The notes: a model not told the origin generated them from the letters alone. DNA of 52,698 nucleotides from an uncultured Flavobacterium sp. (GCF_946220915.1 NZ_CAMIHH010000010.1:1-52698), one strand, 5' to 3'; positions 1 to 9,639 are shown, numbered from the stretch's first letter. A program made the numbers and translations.

Positions 1-316
1 ACCATCTTTTTTAATCTTTTTACTTAACTTTTTCTTAACTTACTGGTAAGATGGAGGTTGGAAAGGAAAGTTTTTTTCGTCCTAACTCCCGGTCCTCTTC
101 GAAGGACAGGGGGGCGTGGCGTGCTTACTCATAAATACCGGGCATAGGCATCATTGGAAATGACATAAATGCATAAACCTTTCGCTCCGCTGAAACTATA
201 CTATATATAATGAAAGCCGGGCTTGAAGATCTGGAAAACATTTTTGTTAAAATTTCAAACATTCCTGTAACAACATCGATATTTATTCTACTAACACACA
301 TATCAAAATCATAAAA
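1..316. other. intergenic leader, no gene seen
   Basis: AT-rich sequence with long T runs in the first 80 bases, followed by a weak hairpin around 92-108 (GTCCT...AGGAC). Reading frames here on the minus strand are antisense to the M61 peptidase and show no family features. I see no convincing gene. It probably holds the promoter and leader of the downstream peptidase, but no clear TAnnTTTG box stands out. Confidence 0.4.
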
Positions 317-2146
317 ATGAAGAAATTTATATGTATGCTTGCCCTCGCTCTTGCTTTTGGCAATGGGGCTTTTGCCCAGAAAGGCAAAGATATTAAGGCA
401 GCTATTGACCTTAAAGATGTAAAAGATGATAAAGTAATGGTTACCATAACCACTCCTGCTTTTGACTCGGAAACTGCAACGTACTTTATACCCAAGATCG
501 TTCCCGGTACTTATTCCGAAGACAACTATGGCAAGTACATCGAAAACTTTAAGGCGTATGATAGCAAAGGGAAAGAACTTTCTGCTACCAAAGCCGACGA
601 CAACTCCTGGAAAATATCGGGTGCAAAGAAACTGGCAAAAGTGACCTACCTTGTAAATGATACTTATGACATAGAAGGCACACATGATATTTTTTCTCCT
701 GCAGGAACTAATATACTGGCCGGTGAGAACTTTGTACTAAATATGCATGGCTTTGTAGGGTATTTTGAAGGAAAGGGCGAATTGCCGTACCAGGTAACCA
801 TAACCCACCCTGCCACGCTTTGGGCCGCCACTTCGTTGACCGATACCAATGCCAGCAACGAGATTGATGTTTTTACCACATCGCGCTATCCTGACCTTGT
901 AGACAACCCCATAATGTATTCCAAGCCTGACTATACTACTTTTAAGGTCGACGATATGGACATCCTTATCAGTGTGTACTGCCCAACCGGCGCGGTAAAG
1001 GCTAAGGACATTACTCCGAACATGGAGAAAATGATGCGCGCTCAAAAGAAATTCCTTGGCCCTATAAACAGCACTAAAAAGTACAGCGTACTATTATATC
1101 TTACCAACGGAACACCTACAGATGCGAAAGGCACCGGCGCACTGGAGCACACAACCTCAACAACTGTTGTAATGCCCGAAGCCATGCCGCTGGATCAGCT
1201 TGAGGAATTGCTGAAAGATGTGGTGTCACATGAATTCTTCCACATTGTAACACCGCTGAGTGTGCACTCTAAGGAAATTCACTTCTTTAATTACAACACG
1301 CCAAAAATGAGCGAGCACCTGTGGATGTATGAGGGTGTTACGGAATACTTTGCCAACCTGTTCCAAATCAACCAGGAATTGATCCCGGAAGACGAGTTCT
1401 ATGCAAGAATGGCCGAAAAAATCGCTACGTCGAAAAATTTTGACGATACGATGAACTTTACAAACATGAGCAAAAACATATTGGATAAGCCTTATAAGGA
1501 TGCTTATTATAATGTATACCTTAAAGGTGCACTCATTGCCATGTGCATTGACATCCAAATGAGGGAGAGCAGCAAAGGCGAAAGGGGCATTCTTGACCTG
1601 ATGCAGGACCTGTCCAGGGCTTATGGCAGCAGCAAGCCCTTTAATGATGCCGACCTGTTTGGGAAAATCACTGAACTTACCTATCCCGAGGTGGGCAAAT
1701 TCCTTACCACTTACGTATCGGGTGACACCCCTATCAATTATGACGAGTACTTTGCCAAAGTAGGCGTTACCAAAACATCGGTAAAGCAACCAGGCAACCC
1801 TTTCCTGAAAAAGATGCAGATTCCGTACATTACTGTGAACCCTGCAAAAGAAATTGTAGTAGTCCCGGCCATTGCTGATAATGATTTTATGACAGAACTG
1901 GGAATTAAAGGCGGCGATGTGATCCTGTCGATCAATGACACCAACTACAACCTCGACAACATCTATGACATGATCGAGACAAGCATGGGCTGGAAAGATG
2001 GCGATGCCATCACGGTTAAAATAAAACGCGATGGCAAGGAGCAGTTATTGAAAGGCAAAGTAAAAATGCCTACAGAGGAAGTTGACGGCTATCACGCTAC
2101 CGATGCCTCAAAAGCAAAAATCAGGGAAGCGTGGCTAAAAGGATAA
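317..2146 (+). CDS. secreted M61-family metallopeptidase with PDZ domain
   Basis: A 609-residue protein with a Sec signal peptide (MKKFICMLALALAFGNGAFAQ) and the order typical of M61 glycyl-aminopeptidase-like enzymes: an N-terminal beta-rich domain (about 25-230), a zinc-peptidase domain with HEFFH at residues 305-309, the downstream helix WMYEGVTEYFAN that supplies the third zinc ligand, and a C-terminal PDZ-like domain (about 510-590, GIKGGDVILSIND). Known members are periplasmic or secreted zinc peptidases that remove N-terminal residues, with a preference for Gly/Ala in characterised cases; the substrate here is unknown. The start is chosen because the signal peptide begins there. It is followed by a small secreted protein on the same strand and may be co-transcribed with it. 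Confidence 0.88.
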   Translation: MKKFICMLALALAFGNGAFAQKGKDIKAAIDLKDVKDDKVMVTITTPAFDSETATYFIPKIVPGTYSEDNYGKYIENFKAYDSKGKELSATKADDNSWKISGAKKLAKVTYLVNDTYDIEGTHDIFSPAGTNILAGENFVLNMHGFVGYFEGKGELPYQVTITHPATLWAATSLTDTNASNEIDVFTTSRYPDLVDNPIMYSKPDYTTFKVDDMDILISVYCPTGAVKAKDITPNMEKMMRAQKKFLGPINSTKKYSVLLYLTNGTPTDAKGTGALEHTTSTTVVMPEAMPLDQLEELLKDVVSHEFFHIVTPLSVHSKEIHFFNYNTPKMSEHLWMYEGVTEYFANLFQINQELIPEDEFYARMAEKIATSKNFDDTMNFTNMSKNILDKPYKDAYYNVYLKGALIAMCIDIQMRESSKGERGILDLMQDLSRAYGSSKPFNDADLFGKITELTYPEVGKFLTTYVSGDTPINYDEYFAKVGVTKTSVKQPGNPFLKKMQIPYITVNPAKEIVVVPAIADNDFMTELGIKGGDVILSINDTNYNLDNIYDMIETSMGWKDGDAITVKIKRDGKEQLLKGKVKMPTEEVDGYHATDASKAKIREAWLKG

Positions 2147-2208
2147 ACATTTTTAGTATCTTTATCATCTATCATTAAGAACCAATTACTTACCAATAAA
2201 CCACCATT

Positions 2209-2511
2209 ATGAAAAAGCTTCTATTTATATCCTTTTTGATGGCCTGTGGCGCAACTGCAATGGCCAATACCAATGATGACCATGTAGGCCCACCCGTAAT
2301 TGAAAAGGCAGTAAATATAACTGCTGAAGCGAAAAAGATTCCGGCTGCGAGGGCTGAAAAGCCGAAAGAAAGCATAAAGCCTCAAAAACAAGCTGCGCCT
2401 GCAAAATTCTGCACGAGCGTTGATGGCTCGCGCTTTGGCCTCAGCTTATTCATTGCCGATTTTGTAAACAGCAGCAATATAAAGCTTACAAATCTTTTAC
2501 TTGCAAAATAA
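2209..2511 (+). CDS. small secreted protein of unknown function
   Basis: A 100-residue protein beginning with a clear signal peptide (MKKLLFISFLMACGATAMA). The mature part has a Lys/Pro/Ala-rich low-complexity stretch (about residues 40-65) and then a short segment ending in LTNLLLAK. No domain is recognised. It lies 62 bases after the M61 peptidase on the same strand, and a hairpin terminator follows, so the two may form one unit. The repeated Lys/Ala/Glu pattern could mimic coding bias, but the signal peptide and terminator support a real gene. Confidence 0.6.
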   Translation: MKKLLFISFLMACGATAMANTNDDHVGPPVIEKAVNITAEAKKIPAARAEKPKESIKPQKQAAPAKFCTSVDGSRFGLSLFIADFVNSSNIKLTNLLLAK

Positions 2512-2538
2512 GTAAGCTAAAAGCGTATGAAACTACAG

Positions 2539-2572
2539 GGCTGTCCAAATTGGGCGGCCTTTTATATTTTTG
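2539..2572 (+). terminator. rho-independent terminator
   Basis: Stem GGCTGTCC (2539-2546) pairs with GGGCGGCC (2552-2559), including two G-U pairs, around the loop AAATT. A T-rich tract (TTTTATATTTTT) follows. It lies 28 bases after the small secreted protein. Confidence 0.75.
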
Positions 2573-2845
2573 ATAATCAGCCGCTGATGAATTTATACTT
2601 TGAATGACTGGATTATCAAATCTTAGGATATAGAGCCATTTATATCAACATTCATGAAAAGAAATCCTGGCACTACAGATTTTTTTAGCGTATTGACATT
2701 TCATAGTATGATACCATGATGTATATTTATGGAATTTTTAATACTGGATTTCTCTTTTTGGATTCTGCTAAAATGCCGAACGGGCAATCGCAATCAAAGT
2801 TTATTATCTGCAGTGCCGGGAGTTATCCACCTTATTATAATACGA
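2573..2845. other. intergenic region upstream of GH43 gene
   Basis: About 270 bases with no supported gene. Frames that run from 2716 or 2729 into the GH43 gene are upstream extensions without a signal sequence. ATACTTTG near 2597 resembles a Bacteroidetes -7 box (TAnnTTTG) but does not match it exactly. Confidence 0.4.
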
Positions 2846-4606
2846 ATGAAAAAAATTACTTGCCTCCTGCTACTGTTAGGCATATTAAACATAGCCTATG
2901 GCCAGCAAAAAACATATTGCAACCCTGTAAACATTGACTATGGCTATTGTCCGATACCCAACTTTGTAACCCAGGGCAAGCATAGGGCTACCGCCGACCC
3001 GGTAATAACTTTTTTCAAAGGAAAATACTACCTGTTCTCCACCAACCAATGGGGATACTGGCACAGTGATGACATGCTCGACTGGACATTCATTCCACGC
3101 AAGTTCTTAAGGCCGGAGCACAAAGTTTACGACGAGTTGTGTGCGCCTTCGGTATCGTTTGTAAATGATACGCTGCTTGTAGTAGGCTCTACCCATACAA
3201 AAGAATTTCCTATCTGGATGAGTACAAAGCCGGAAGGTGATAACTGGAAAGAACTCGTACATAAGTTTGAGGCCGGCGCATGGGATCCGCAACTATTTTG
3301 GGACAAGGAGAAAGATGAGATATACCTGTATTATGGATCAAGCAATCTCTATCCGCTATATGGCGTAAAGCTTAACCGTAAAACCTTCCAGCCCGAAGGT
3401 GAAGTAATCCCTGTACTGGCGCTAAATGATGATGAACATGGCTGGGAACGCTTTGGGGAACATAATGACAATACCTTCCTGCAACCTTTTACCGAAGGTG
3501 CCTTTATGACAAAACACAATGGAAAATACTACCTTCAATATGGTGCGCCAGGCACGGAATTTAGCGGGTATGCTGATGGTGTGTATGTAGGCAGCAACCC
3601 GCTTGGACCATTCGAATACCAGCCTCACAACCCTTTTTCTTATAAGCCGGGTGGATTTGCAAGGGGCGCGGGGCACGGTGCTACCTACCAGGATGCCAAC
3701 GACTCATATTGGCATATCTCGACCATAGTCCTCTCGGTTAAAAATAATTTTGAGAGAAGGCTCGGGATCTGGCCTGCGGGGTTTGACCAAGATGGCGTGA
3801 TGTACAGCAACACGGCATATGGTGACTATCCCACCTACCTCCCGGCACAAAAAAAGGGCCATACAGGCATGGCCTCATTTGCCGGATGGATGCTCCTCAA
3901 TTATAACAAACCAGTAGAGGTATCGTCTACACTCGGTGGTTTCCAGCCTAACTTTGCCGTAGATGAAGACATAAAAACGTATTGGTCGGCCAAAACGGCT
4001 GACAAAGGCGAATACCTGATAACCGACCTGGGAGAGAAAAGCAATGTTAATGCAATACAAGTCAATTATGCCGACCAGGATGCCGATCTGATGGGTAAGC
4101 CCGCTACGACAACAGGCCATAAATACATTATATATTCGTCGAATGACGGGAAGAAATGGAACAAACTGGCAGATAAAAGCAAAAATGGAAAGGATGTACC
4201 GCACGATTACATTGAATTGCCCCAGCCAGTTGCTGCCCGGTATCTTAAACTGGAAAACATACAGATGCCTACAGGAAAATTTGCCTTAAGCGGTTTGAGG
4301 ATTTTTGGCAAAGGCGGTGGCGAAAAACCAGGGGAGGTAAAAAATTTCGTTCCTTTACGCGCCGCGCCAAAAAAGAAAGGCGAACGCCGTAATGTATGGT
4401 TCAAATGGCAGCAGGAACCCAGTGCTGATGGCTATGTCATCTATTTTGGCAAGTCTGCTGATAAATTATATGGATCAATTATGGTATATGGCAAAAATGA
4501 GTATTACTTTAGCGGACTGGACAGGAGCGATGCCTACTATTTCCAGATCGAAGCATTTAATGCCAATGGCATCGGGCCACGTACAGAAATTAAAAAATCA
4601 GAGTAA
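2846..4606 (+). CDS. secreted family-43-like glycoside hydrolase with F5/8C and Fn3 domains
   Basis: Starting at 2846 gives 586 residues with a clean signal peptide (MKKITCLLLLLGILNIAYGQ). The frame stays open back to 2729, but those 39 extra residues are not signal-like. The catalytic part (about 21-345) is a five-bladed-propeller hydrolase: Asp51 in ADPV, Asp147 in AWDPQ and Glu218 in TEGAF fit the three acidic residues of GH43 enzymes. A discoidin-like (F5/8 type C, carbohydrate-binding) module follows (about 350-490), then a fibronectin type III module (about 500-585). Typical substrates are arabinan, xylan or galactan side chains; the sequence does not say which. It lies 45 bases before an MFS sugar transporter, so the pair probably releases and imports one sugar. 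Assignment to a neighbouring clan F family such as GH117 is possible. Confidence 0.8.
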   Translation: MKKITCLLLLLGILNIAYGQQKTYCNPVNIDYGYCPIPNFVTQGKHRATADPVITFFKGKYYLFSTNQWGYWHSDDMLDWTFIPRKFLRPEHKVYDELCAPSVSFVNDTLLVVGSTHTKEFPIWMSTKPEGDNWKELVHKFEAGAWDPQLFWDKEKDEIYLYYGSSNLYPLYGVKLNRKTFQPEGEVIPVLALNDDEHGWERFGEHNDNTFLQPFTEGAFMTKHNGKYYLQYGAPGTEFSGYADGVYVGSNPLGPFEYQPHNPFSYKPGGFARGAGHGATYQDANDSYWHISTIVLSVKNNFERRLGIWPAGFDQDGVMYSNTAYGDYPTYLPAQKKGHTGMASFAGWMLLNYNKPVEVSSTLGGFQPNFAVDEDIKTYWSAKTADKGEYLITDLGEKSNVNAIQVNYADQDADLMGKPATTTGHKYIIYSSNDGKKWNKLADKSKNGKDVPHDYIELPQPVAARYLKLENIQMPTGKFALSGLRIFGKGGGEKPGEVKNFVPLRAAPKKKGERRNVWFKWQQEPSADGYVIYFGKSADKLYGSIMVYGKNEYYFSGLDRSDAYYFQIEAFNANGIGPRTEIKKSE

Positions 4607-4651
4607 CCAAATTCTAAAATCCAAATATTCACATTAACCATTTAAACATCT

Positions 4652-6316
4652 ATGAGTTCAGAGCAAACTAAAACTAATTATCCTGCGCTGTATACCTTAG
4701 TATCGGTATTCTTCTTTTGGGGATTTATCGGTGCTTCGAATGGCGTTTTCATCCCTTTCTGTAAAGAAAGGTTCGGGCTTGACCAGTTCCAGAGCCAGCT
4801 GATCGACTTTGCCTTTTATGGCGCTTATTATTTAGGGGCACTTTTGCTGTTCATATTCAGTTCCTCCGTAAAAAAAGACATCCTGAACTCCTGGGGCTTT
4901 AAAAAGGGCATTGTTTATGGCCTTTTGGTAAGCACCCTTGGCGCCGGTGCCATGATCATGGCCGTACAGGCGGGTAATTACGGAATGATATTAGGAGCGC
5001 TTTTCATCGTGGCATTGGGCTTCTCGCTACAGCAAACAGCGGCACAACCATTTGCAGCTTCGCTGGGCGAACCTCACACTGCATCAAACCGCCTTAACCT
5101 TGCCGGGGGCATAAATTCTTTTGGAACTACAATTGGCCCCATCGTAGTAACAATGGCGCTATTTGGCGTAATACTTACAGGCGACGACCTTAAAGAATAC
5201 ATCAAGACCGTTGAGCTTGACAAGATGGAAGTGCTATATGCTTGTGTTGGCGGGCTTTTCCTTATTGCCGCAGCGCTTTTTTCATTCTCTAAGAAACTTC
5301 CTTCGGGCAAAATGGACTCTTCCTTCGAGCCTGCAAAAAAAGCACTTGGAACGCTTGTTACTATTACCCTCATACTTATCGGTATCTTCGGCTACATTTT
5401 TTCGCGTTATGAAGATCCTGAATACATAAGAAGATTTACAGGCGATAACCGCGAACAGGATTTCCTGGGCCTCGGACTGACCATTGCTACACTGCTTGTA
5501 ATCGTATTTGGCCTGCTCTATGCCAATATGGCCGCCAAAAGCAAGCCTGAAGGCTGGGGTGCCATGCGCTATCCGCAGCTTGTACTGGGTATGCTTGCCA
5601 TATTTACGTATGTGGGCGTAGAAGTAACCATACAGAGTAACCTTGGCGAACTTTTAGGTACGCCGGAGTTTGGCAGCCTTACGGGTGCTGCCATTGCACC
5701 TTATATCTCCATGTACTGGGGCAGCCTTATGATAGGCCGCTGGGCAGGTGCCATTTCGGTGTTTAATCCTTCAAATTCAATGAAGAAAATCCTGCTTATA
5801 GTTGTGCCTTACATTGCCTTTGGCGTGGTACTCGGCGTTAACGCTATTACCGGACAGGATGTTGGCCCGCTTTATGCTTATGCAGGTGTTGTACTGGTAC
5901 AGGTAATAGGTTTCTTCCTTGGGCAGGACCGCCCGGCCAAAACCCTGATGATATTTGGTCTGTTCGGCATCATTGCCATGACCATAGGCCTTTTCTCTAC
6001 GGGCCAGGTGGCAATCTATGCATTCATGAGCGGCGGATTATTTTGCAGCATTATGTGGCCATCCATCTTTGCACTTGCCATTGCAGGTATCGGCAAGTAT
6101 ACTTCACAAGGATCGGCTTTCCTTGTAATGATGATACTTGGGGGTGGCATTATCCCGCCCCTACAGGGTAAAATCGCCGATATCATTGGCATCCACCAGT
6201 CGTATTTCATACCAGTGCTTTGTTTTGGCTATCTTGCATTTTACGGATGGAAGGTATTTGCCATACTTAAGCAGCAAGGCATTGCCCATGAGGTAGAAGT
6301 TGGCTCGGGACATTAA
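4652..6316 (+). CDS. MFS sugar transporter (FucP-like)
   Basis: A 554-residue polytopic membrane protein. It opens with a short hydrophilic tail and then the N-terminal motif FFFWGFIGASNGVFIPF, followed by QSQLIDFAFYGAYYLGAL, typical of the FucP-like branch of the major facilitator superfamily. At least twelve hydrophobic segments are visible, and two extra ones near residues 225-300 surround a loop with charged residues. The protein is longer than the usual 400-450 residues because of this insert. It would import the sugar released by the upstream hydrolase using a proton gradient. A hairpin terminator follows directly, closing a two-gene unit. Confidence 0.82.
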   Translation: MSSEQTKTNYPALYTLVSVFFFWGFIGASNGVFIPFCKERFGLDQFQSQLIDFAFYGAYYLGALLLFIFSSSVKKDILNSWGFKKGIVYGLLVSTLGAGAMIMAVQAGNYGMILGALFIVALGFSLQQTAAQPFAASLGEPHTASNRLNLAGGINSFGTTIGPIVVTMALFGVILTGDDLKEYIKTVELDKMEVLYACVGGLFLIAAALFSFSKKLPSGKMDSSFEPAKKALGTLVTITLILIGIFGYIFSRYEDPEYIRRFTGDNREQDFLGLGLTIATLLVIVFGLLYANMAAKSKPEGWGAMRYPQLVLGMLAIFTYVGVEVTIQSNLGELLGTPEFGSLTGAAIAPYISMYWGSLMIGRWAGAISVFNPSNSMKKILLIVVPYIAFGVVLGVNAITGQDVGPLYAYAGVVLVQVIGFFLGQDRPAKTLMIFGLFGIIAMTIGLFSTGQVAIYAFMSGGLFCSIMWPSIFALAIAGIGKYTSQGSAFLVMMILGGGIIPPLQGKIADIIGIHQSYFIPVLCFGYLAFYGWKVFAILKQQGIAHEVEVGSGH

Positions 6317-6337
6317 TAAATGACCGCAATACTAACC

Positions 6338-6368
6338 AAAACCGCCCCTCATCAGGGTCGGTTTTTTG
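6338..6368 (+). terminator. rho-independent terminator after MFS gene
   Basis: AAACCGCCCCT pairs with AGGGTCGGTT around a short loop (CATC), followed by a run of T. It lies 22 bases after the transporter stop codon. Confidence 0.8.
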
Positions 6369-6425
6369 TTTTTGATAACATCCGCCTTGTGCGAAAAGGG
6401 CTATCTTTACCGTAAAATAATTATC

Positions 6426-6848
6426 ATGAAAAATAGAATTATCGCCATTGCAGTCATTGCTGCTTTGGCAATTGCCTGTAACGAAAAAAAAGAAACGGAA
6501 AAAGTGAACGAACAACCTGCCGTACAGGAAGTAGTGGATGCAACCGGTACCGACGTAGATAGCGTAAAGCCTGAAAAACATGAAGTAGCCGATAAAAGCG
6601 CCCAGTTAGCCGAAGGCACCGACATTACCGTAGAAGGGACAATTGCAGAAATAAACCAGGGAAAGGATGGCTATACCGCAAAAATAAAAATGGCAGATGG
6701 TACAGTATACTTTGCTATAATCAGCATCCCGAACCTGAAAGACCCGAAGCAATATAAAAAGCACAATGTTGGCGACATCATTAAAGTGAAGGGCAAAACC
6801 TTTACAATAGAGGAAGATACGCTCATAAAAGTAGATGAATTGCTGTAA
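6426..6848 (+). CDS. small lipoprotein with OB-fold-like C-terminal domain
   Basis: The start at 6426 gives 140 residues and a lipoprotein signal with the lipobox AIAC (Cys18). The frame is open 60 bases further upstream, but that part is not signal-like and overlaps the preceding terminator region. After an acidic/lysine-rich linker (19-60) comes a compact beta-rich region (about 65-140: VEGTIAEI, GYTAKIKM, VGDIIKVKGKTF) that resembles a small OB-fold. The function is not known. The gene stands alone between two terminators. Confidence 0.65.
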   Translation: MKNRIIAIAVIAALAIACNEKKETEKVNEQPAVQEVVDATGTDVDSVKPEKHEVADKSAQLAEGTDITVEGTIAEINQGKDGYTAKIKMADGTVYFAIISIPNLKDPKQYKKHNVGDIIKVKGKTFTIEEDTLIKVDELL

Positions 6849-6879
6849 TGAAGCCCAATAATTTTTGTGAAAAATAAAA

Positions 6880-6920
6880 ACCCGCAGGTGTCCGGGAACA
6901 TCCTGCGGGTAACCAAAAAA
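6880..6920. terminator. bidirectional terminator between convergent genes
   Basis: ACCCGCAGG (6880-6888) pairs with CCTGCGGGT (6902-6910) around a 13-base loop. A run of A lies on the left and AACCAAAAAA on the right, so it can end both the lipoprotein (plus) and creD (minus) transcripts. Confidence 0.8.
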
Positions 6921-6932
6921 CTAAAAAGACAA

Positions 6933-8246
6933 TTATTTGCCCCAGTCGATCTTGCGGGAAAAATACATTACCGCGCCAAGTATCAGGAACAGCCCGATAC
7001 TGCCTGCCAGCAATGCATAATGTTCAAGCTGGATGATTACATAAATGAATGCATAAAGCCCGCTAAGCGCTGCCGCAATGAACATTGGGAACTTGCGGTT
7101 CTTCAATATGGATATGGAGTAAAGTGTAATCATTGCCACAACCGAAACTCCTGCAATAAGGTATGCAATCCTGAAACTGCTGTGCTCCGTTATCGAAATG
7201 AGCAGGGTATAGAACATTACCAGCGCAAGCCCGATCATGGTATACTGAAAGATGTGTATGCTGATTTTACTGATGCTTTGTATAAGGAAAAATATCAGGA
7301 AGGTAAGCCCTATTACCAGGAAGCCGTATTTTGAGGCACGCATATTTTGCTGGTACTCATCAACCGGTATCAGGAAATCTACATAAAAACTATAGCTGGC
7401 AAGATTGGGCAGGCTGCCAATATGCTGTTGTGCAAACGGCCTGTTGAGCTGCGAAATTTTCCAGTTGGCTATAAAGCCTTTATCAGTTGCAGCTTCTTTC
7501 TCAGGCTGAATGTACCCCCCGAATCTCGGCGAATGCCAATTGGATGTCATTTTGGCTTCGGTTGTTTTTCCTATCGGGGCAATGCCCAGCCGTTTACTGC
7601 CACTGTAAGAAACATCGAGTTGGAAGGGCATGCCGCCGTTTCTTGCCGCAGTTAAATCGATCGGTTTTGTTTCCAGGGAAATCAATGAATCGTTCGGGTT
7701 TTCGCTTGCAACCGGCTCCAGGGTATATTTCGAACCGTTGAAGTTAATGGCAATGGCATCCCTTATGCTTTTAAGGCCGTTGGTGTTCATCAGTACCGTG
7801 GCCCTGCCCCACTCTAAATTTTCGGGCAGTATCCCTGTTTTGCCCAGGCCGGTATCAGAGAAATTGCCTGAAAATTTTACTTTAGCATTAAATATTGCAG
7901 CTTCATACATACTCTGTCGGCGTGACTGGGATTGTACATCGGCATCGGCCACAAGCCTGTCCGGAAAGATATATGCATACTCGACAGCAGCCCCTGAATG
8001 GTAAGGCACTTTGAGCACCGGACCGTAAATATGAACATTATCGCCCCATTGGCGGCTGATCGTTTGCTCAGTTTTTCGCTGGTTCTGGGCGCGCTCATCA
8101 ATAAGGCTTTTTACATACTGCAACGGGATAAGCAGCACAAGGGTGAGTACGCCAACCATAATGATTTTAGCGGTGGTGGAATGGATGAAATTAGCGTTTG
8201 GTTCCCTGTGAGGATTTTCATGAGGTTTTTGGTTTAAAATTTCCAT
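6933..8246 (-). CDS. creD: cell envelope integrity protein CreD
   Basis: From the ATG at 8246 the protein has 437 residues; an upstream extension to 8312 lacks support. It begins with a polar tail, then TM1 (about 22-45, IIMVGVLTLVLLIPLQYV), a large periplasmic domain (about 50-295) with the family segment RRQSMYEAAIF, and five or six C-terminal TM helices that include VIGLTFLIFFLIQSISK. This layout and length match CreD (inner-membrane protein of the E. coli cre regulon, linked to colicin tolerance and envelope stress). It is the last gene of a minus-strand cluster with a winged-helix regulator. A creBC two-component pair is not present, so control is likely local. Confidence 0.88.
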   Translation of the reverse strand: MEILNQKPHENPHREPNANFIHSTTAKIIMVGVLTLVLLIPLQYVKSLIDERAQNQRKTEQTISRQWGDNVHIYGPVLKVPYHSGAAVEYAYIFPDRLVADADVQSQSRRQSMYEAAIFNAKVKFSGNFSDTGLGKTGILPENLEWGRATVLMNTNGLKSIRDAIAINFNGSKYTLEPVASENPNDSLISLETKPIDLTAARNGGMPFQLDVSYSGSKRLGIAPIGKTTEAKMTSNWHSPRFGGYIQPEKEAATDKGFIANWKISQLNRPFAQQHIGSLPNLASYSFYVDFLIPVDEYQQNMRASKYGFLVIGLTFLIFFLIQSISKISIHIFQYTMIGLALVMFYTLLISITEHSSFRIAYLIAGVSVVAMITLYSISILKNRKFPMFIAAALSGLYAFIYVIIQLEHYALLAGSIGLFLILGAVMYFSRKIDWGK

Positions 8247-8348
8247 AGTTATTGGTTTTAAAAAATTAAAGACAATATATACATAGAGCAGGGCAATAGG
8301 GATATTAAGCAACTGAAGAAGCGTATAGCATACCAGTTCCCTGCGCAG

Positions 8349-8930
8349 TTAGTTGTCTGTGCAGATGCTGACTACGTTATTTATAAAAAATATGAGGTTG
8401 GTAAAAAATGCACCGGCCAGGTAGAAGAAGCCGGGCAATAAAAAGCCTTCCCAATGCGTAATGAGAAAAGCCAATGCGATTGCGGTGCCAAAGCCCAGCG
8501 ACCAGATAAAAAGCTCCCGCGTAACGTGTATGTTATCTTCGGACCGGATTTGAGATCGTGATTTCATTAGCGATAGTTTAGTTTTTAAAACATTCCTTAC
8601 GATTAAAAAATACGCAAACGCAATAGGTAGGTTCAGCAATAGCAATAAGGTTCGTATCAGGATTAATTCCATATATTCGCGGCGCATGAGAGCATATACC
8701 AGCATGGTTATCAGTACTATAATATTGGCAACTGTAGCAAAGGCAACATAATACAGCCCTATGCCGACCCAGCCCAGCTCTCCTGTAAAAAGAAAAGCAA
8801 GCAGTAATAAGCCTGTTTTGTAATGGGTTCGCAAAAATTTACAAAGGTGCATGCCCAGGCTTCCTTCAGGGCAATTATCCAACTCCACGGCCGTTACAGC
8901 AGCCTTCCTGATCTTAAAAAATCTTCTCAT
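8349..8930 (-). CDS. multi-pass membrane protein, unknown
   Basis: A 193-residue protein with a basic N-terminal tail (MRRFFKIRKAAV) and about six hydrophobic helices (near 38-55, 58-85, 88-112, 140-158, 160-176, 176-190). No family is recognised. It sits between the DUF1361-like gene and creD, and a palindromic site (ACTTTG-N5-CAAAGC) lies 17 bases before its start, so it is probably controlled with its neighbours. Its hydrophobic pattern has a central charged loop, KLSLMKSRSQIRSED. Confidence 0.65.
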   Translation of the reverse strand: MRRFFKIRKAAVTAVELDNCPEGSLGMHLCKFLRTHYKTGLLLLAFLFTGELGWVGIGLYYVAFATVANIIVLITMLVYALMRREYMELILIRTLLLLLNLPIAFAYFLIVRNVLKTKLSLMKSRSQIRSEDNIHVTRELFIWSLGFGTAIALAFLITHWEGFLLPGFFYLAGAFFTNLIFFINNVVSICTDN

Positions 8931-8947
8931 ATCATAATTTTATTTTT

Positions 8948-8964
8948 ACTTTGAAATTCAAAGC
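8948..8964. promoter_or_regulatory. candidate operator ACTTTG-N5-CAAAGC (site A)
   Basis: The inverted repeat ACTTTG AAATT CAAAGC lies 17 bases upstream of the minus-strand membrane protein that starts at 8930. The core CTTTGAA-A-TTCAAAG is perfectly symmetric. Two more copies lie upstream of other genes in this cluster (9658-9674 and 10606-10622), which suggests one shared DNA-binding protein, most simply the winged-helix regulator encoded at 9694-9990. Confidence 0.6.
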
Positions 8965-8968
8965 AGTG

Positions 8969-9639
8969 TTACAAATTTTTTTTGAAAATATTGCTGCCCG
9001 CCATATACAGAAGGAACATCAGCATGCCAAAGCCCAGGGTAATGCCCCATGCCGTACGGTAGGTTTCTGCGGCAATAAGGCTTGTTAGTACATCGACCGC
9101 TAACGAAGCGGGTTTTTGCAGCACATCCCAACTGTTGTAGCGCAATTCCCTCCCGAGATATACCCCAAACCCGCTAAGGAAACAGCTAAAAACCATAGTT
9201 TTAACGGCAAAGCCCGAACCGAAACGTGCCATCAGCAAAGTGTGCATTGATCGCATGGAGGCCACTGCCATAAGAAGGCCGGTTATTGCAAATGATATGA
9301 GCAGCAGTACATCAAACCATACAGGCACGTCAGCATTTTTGCCGAGGTGCACAAAATCCGTTATCAGGTAAGGAGCATTGGGCAGGAAGAGCAGCCAGCT
9401 GATAAATGCCGTGTAAAATAATGATCTGTTTTGCTGTAGCCCTGCCCTGTTGAGCATAACGGTAGTAATTGCAAAAGGCACTGCGGCAAGAAACAGGTTC
9501 CCCATACCAGGAAGAAATAAAAAAGGCTGTGTGTGATTGTGGCGCGCACCATAAGCATTACAAAGCAAAATGTAGTGATCAGCAGTATCATGATGTACTG
9601 CCTGAACGATTTCGATAGTGTCAAGCGGATTGTTTTCAT
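8969..9639 (-). pseudogene. DUF1361 membrane protein, frameshifted
   Basis: Two overlapping minus-strand frames together make one DUF1361-type protein of about 223 residues. The first (from the ATG at 9639) gives MKTIRLTLSKSFRQ and a first TM helix up to FYFFLVWG. The second gives NLFLAAVPFAITT onward with the family motif LPNAPYLITDFVHL and ends at 8969. They join at the C run at 9500-9503 (GGGG on the coding strand): one extra G would restore ...VWGNLFLAA. The lesion is a single-base deletion in a homopolymer, either a real mutation or an assembly error. The restored protein would be a six-helix inner-membrane protein of unknown function. An operator-like palindrome lies 18 bases upstream of 9639. 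Confidence 0.75.

Noticed and set aside
125..685. 186-codon minus-strand frame at the left end
   Set aside because: Antisense to the M61 peptidase signal peptide and N-terminal domain; unusual composition and no motif.
2729..2845. Upstream extension of the GH43 gene
   Set aside because: The 39 extra residues are not signal-like; the signal peptide starts at 2846.
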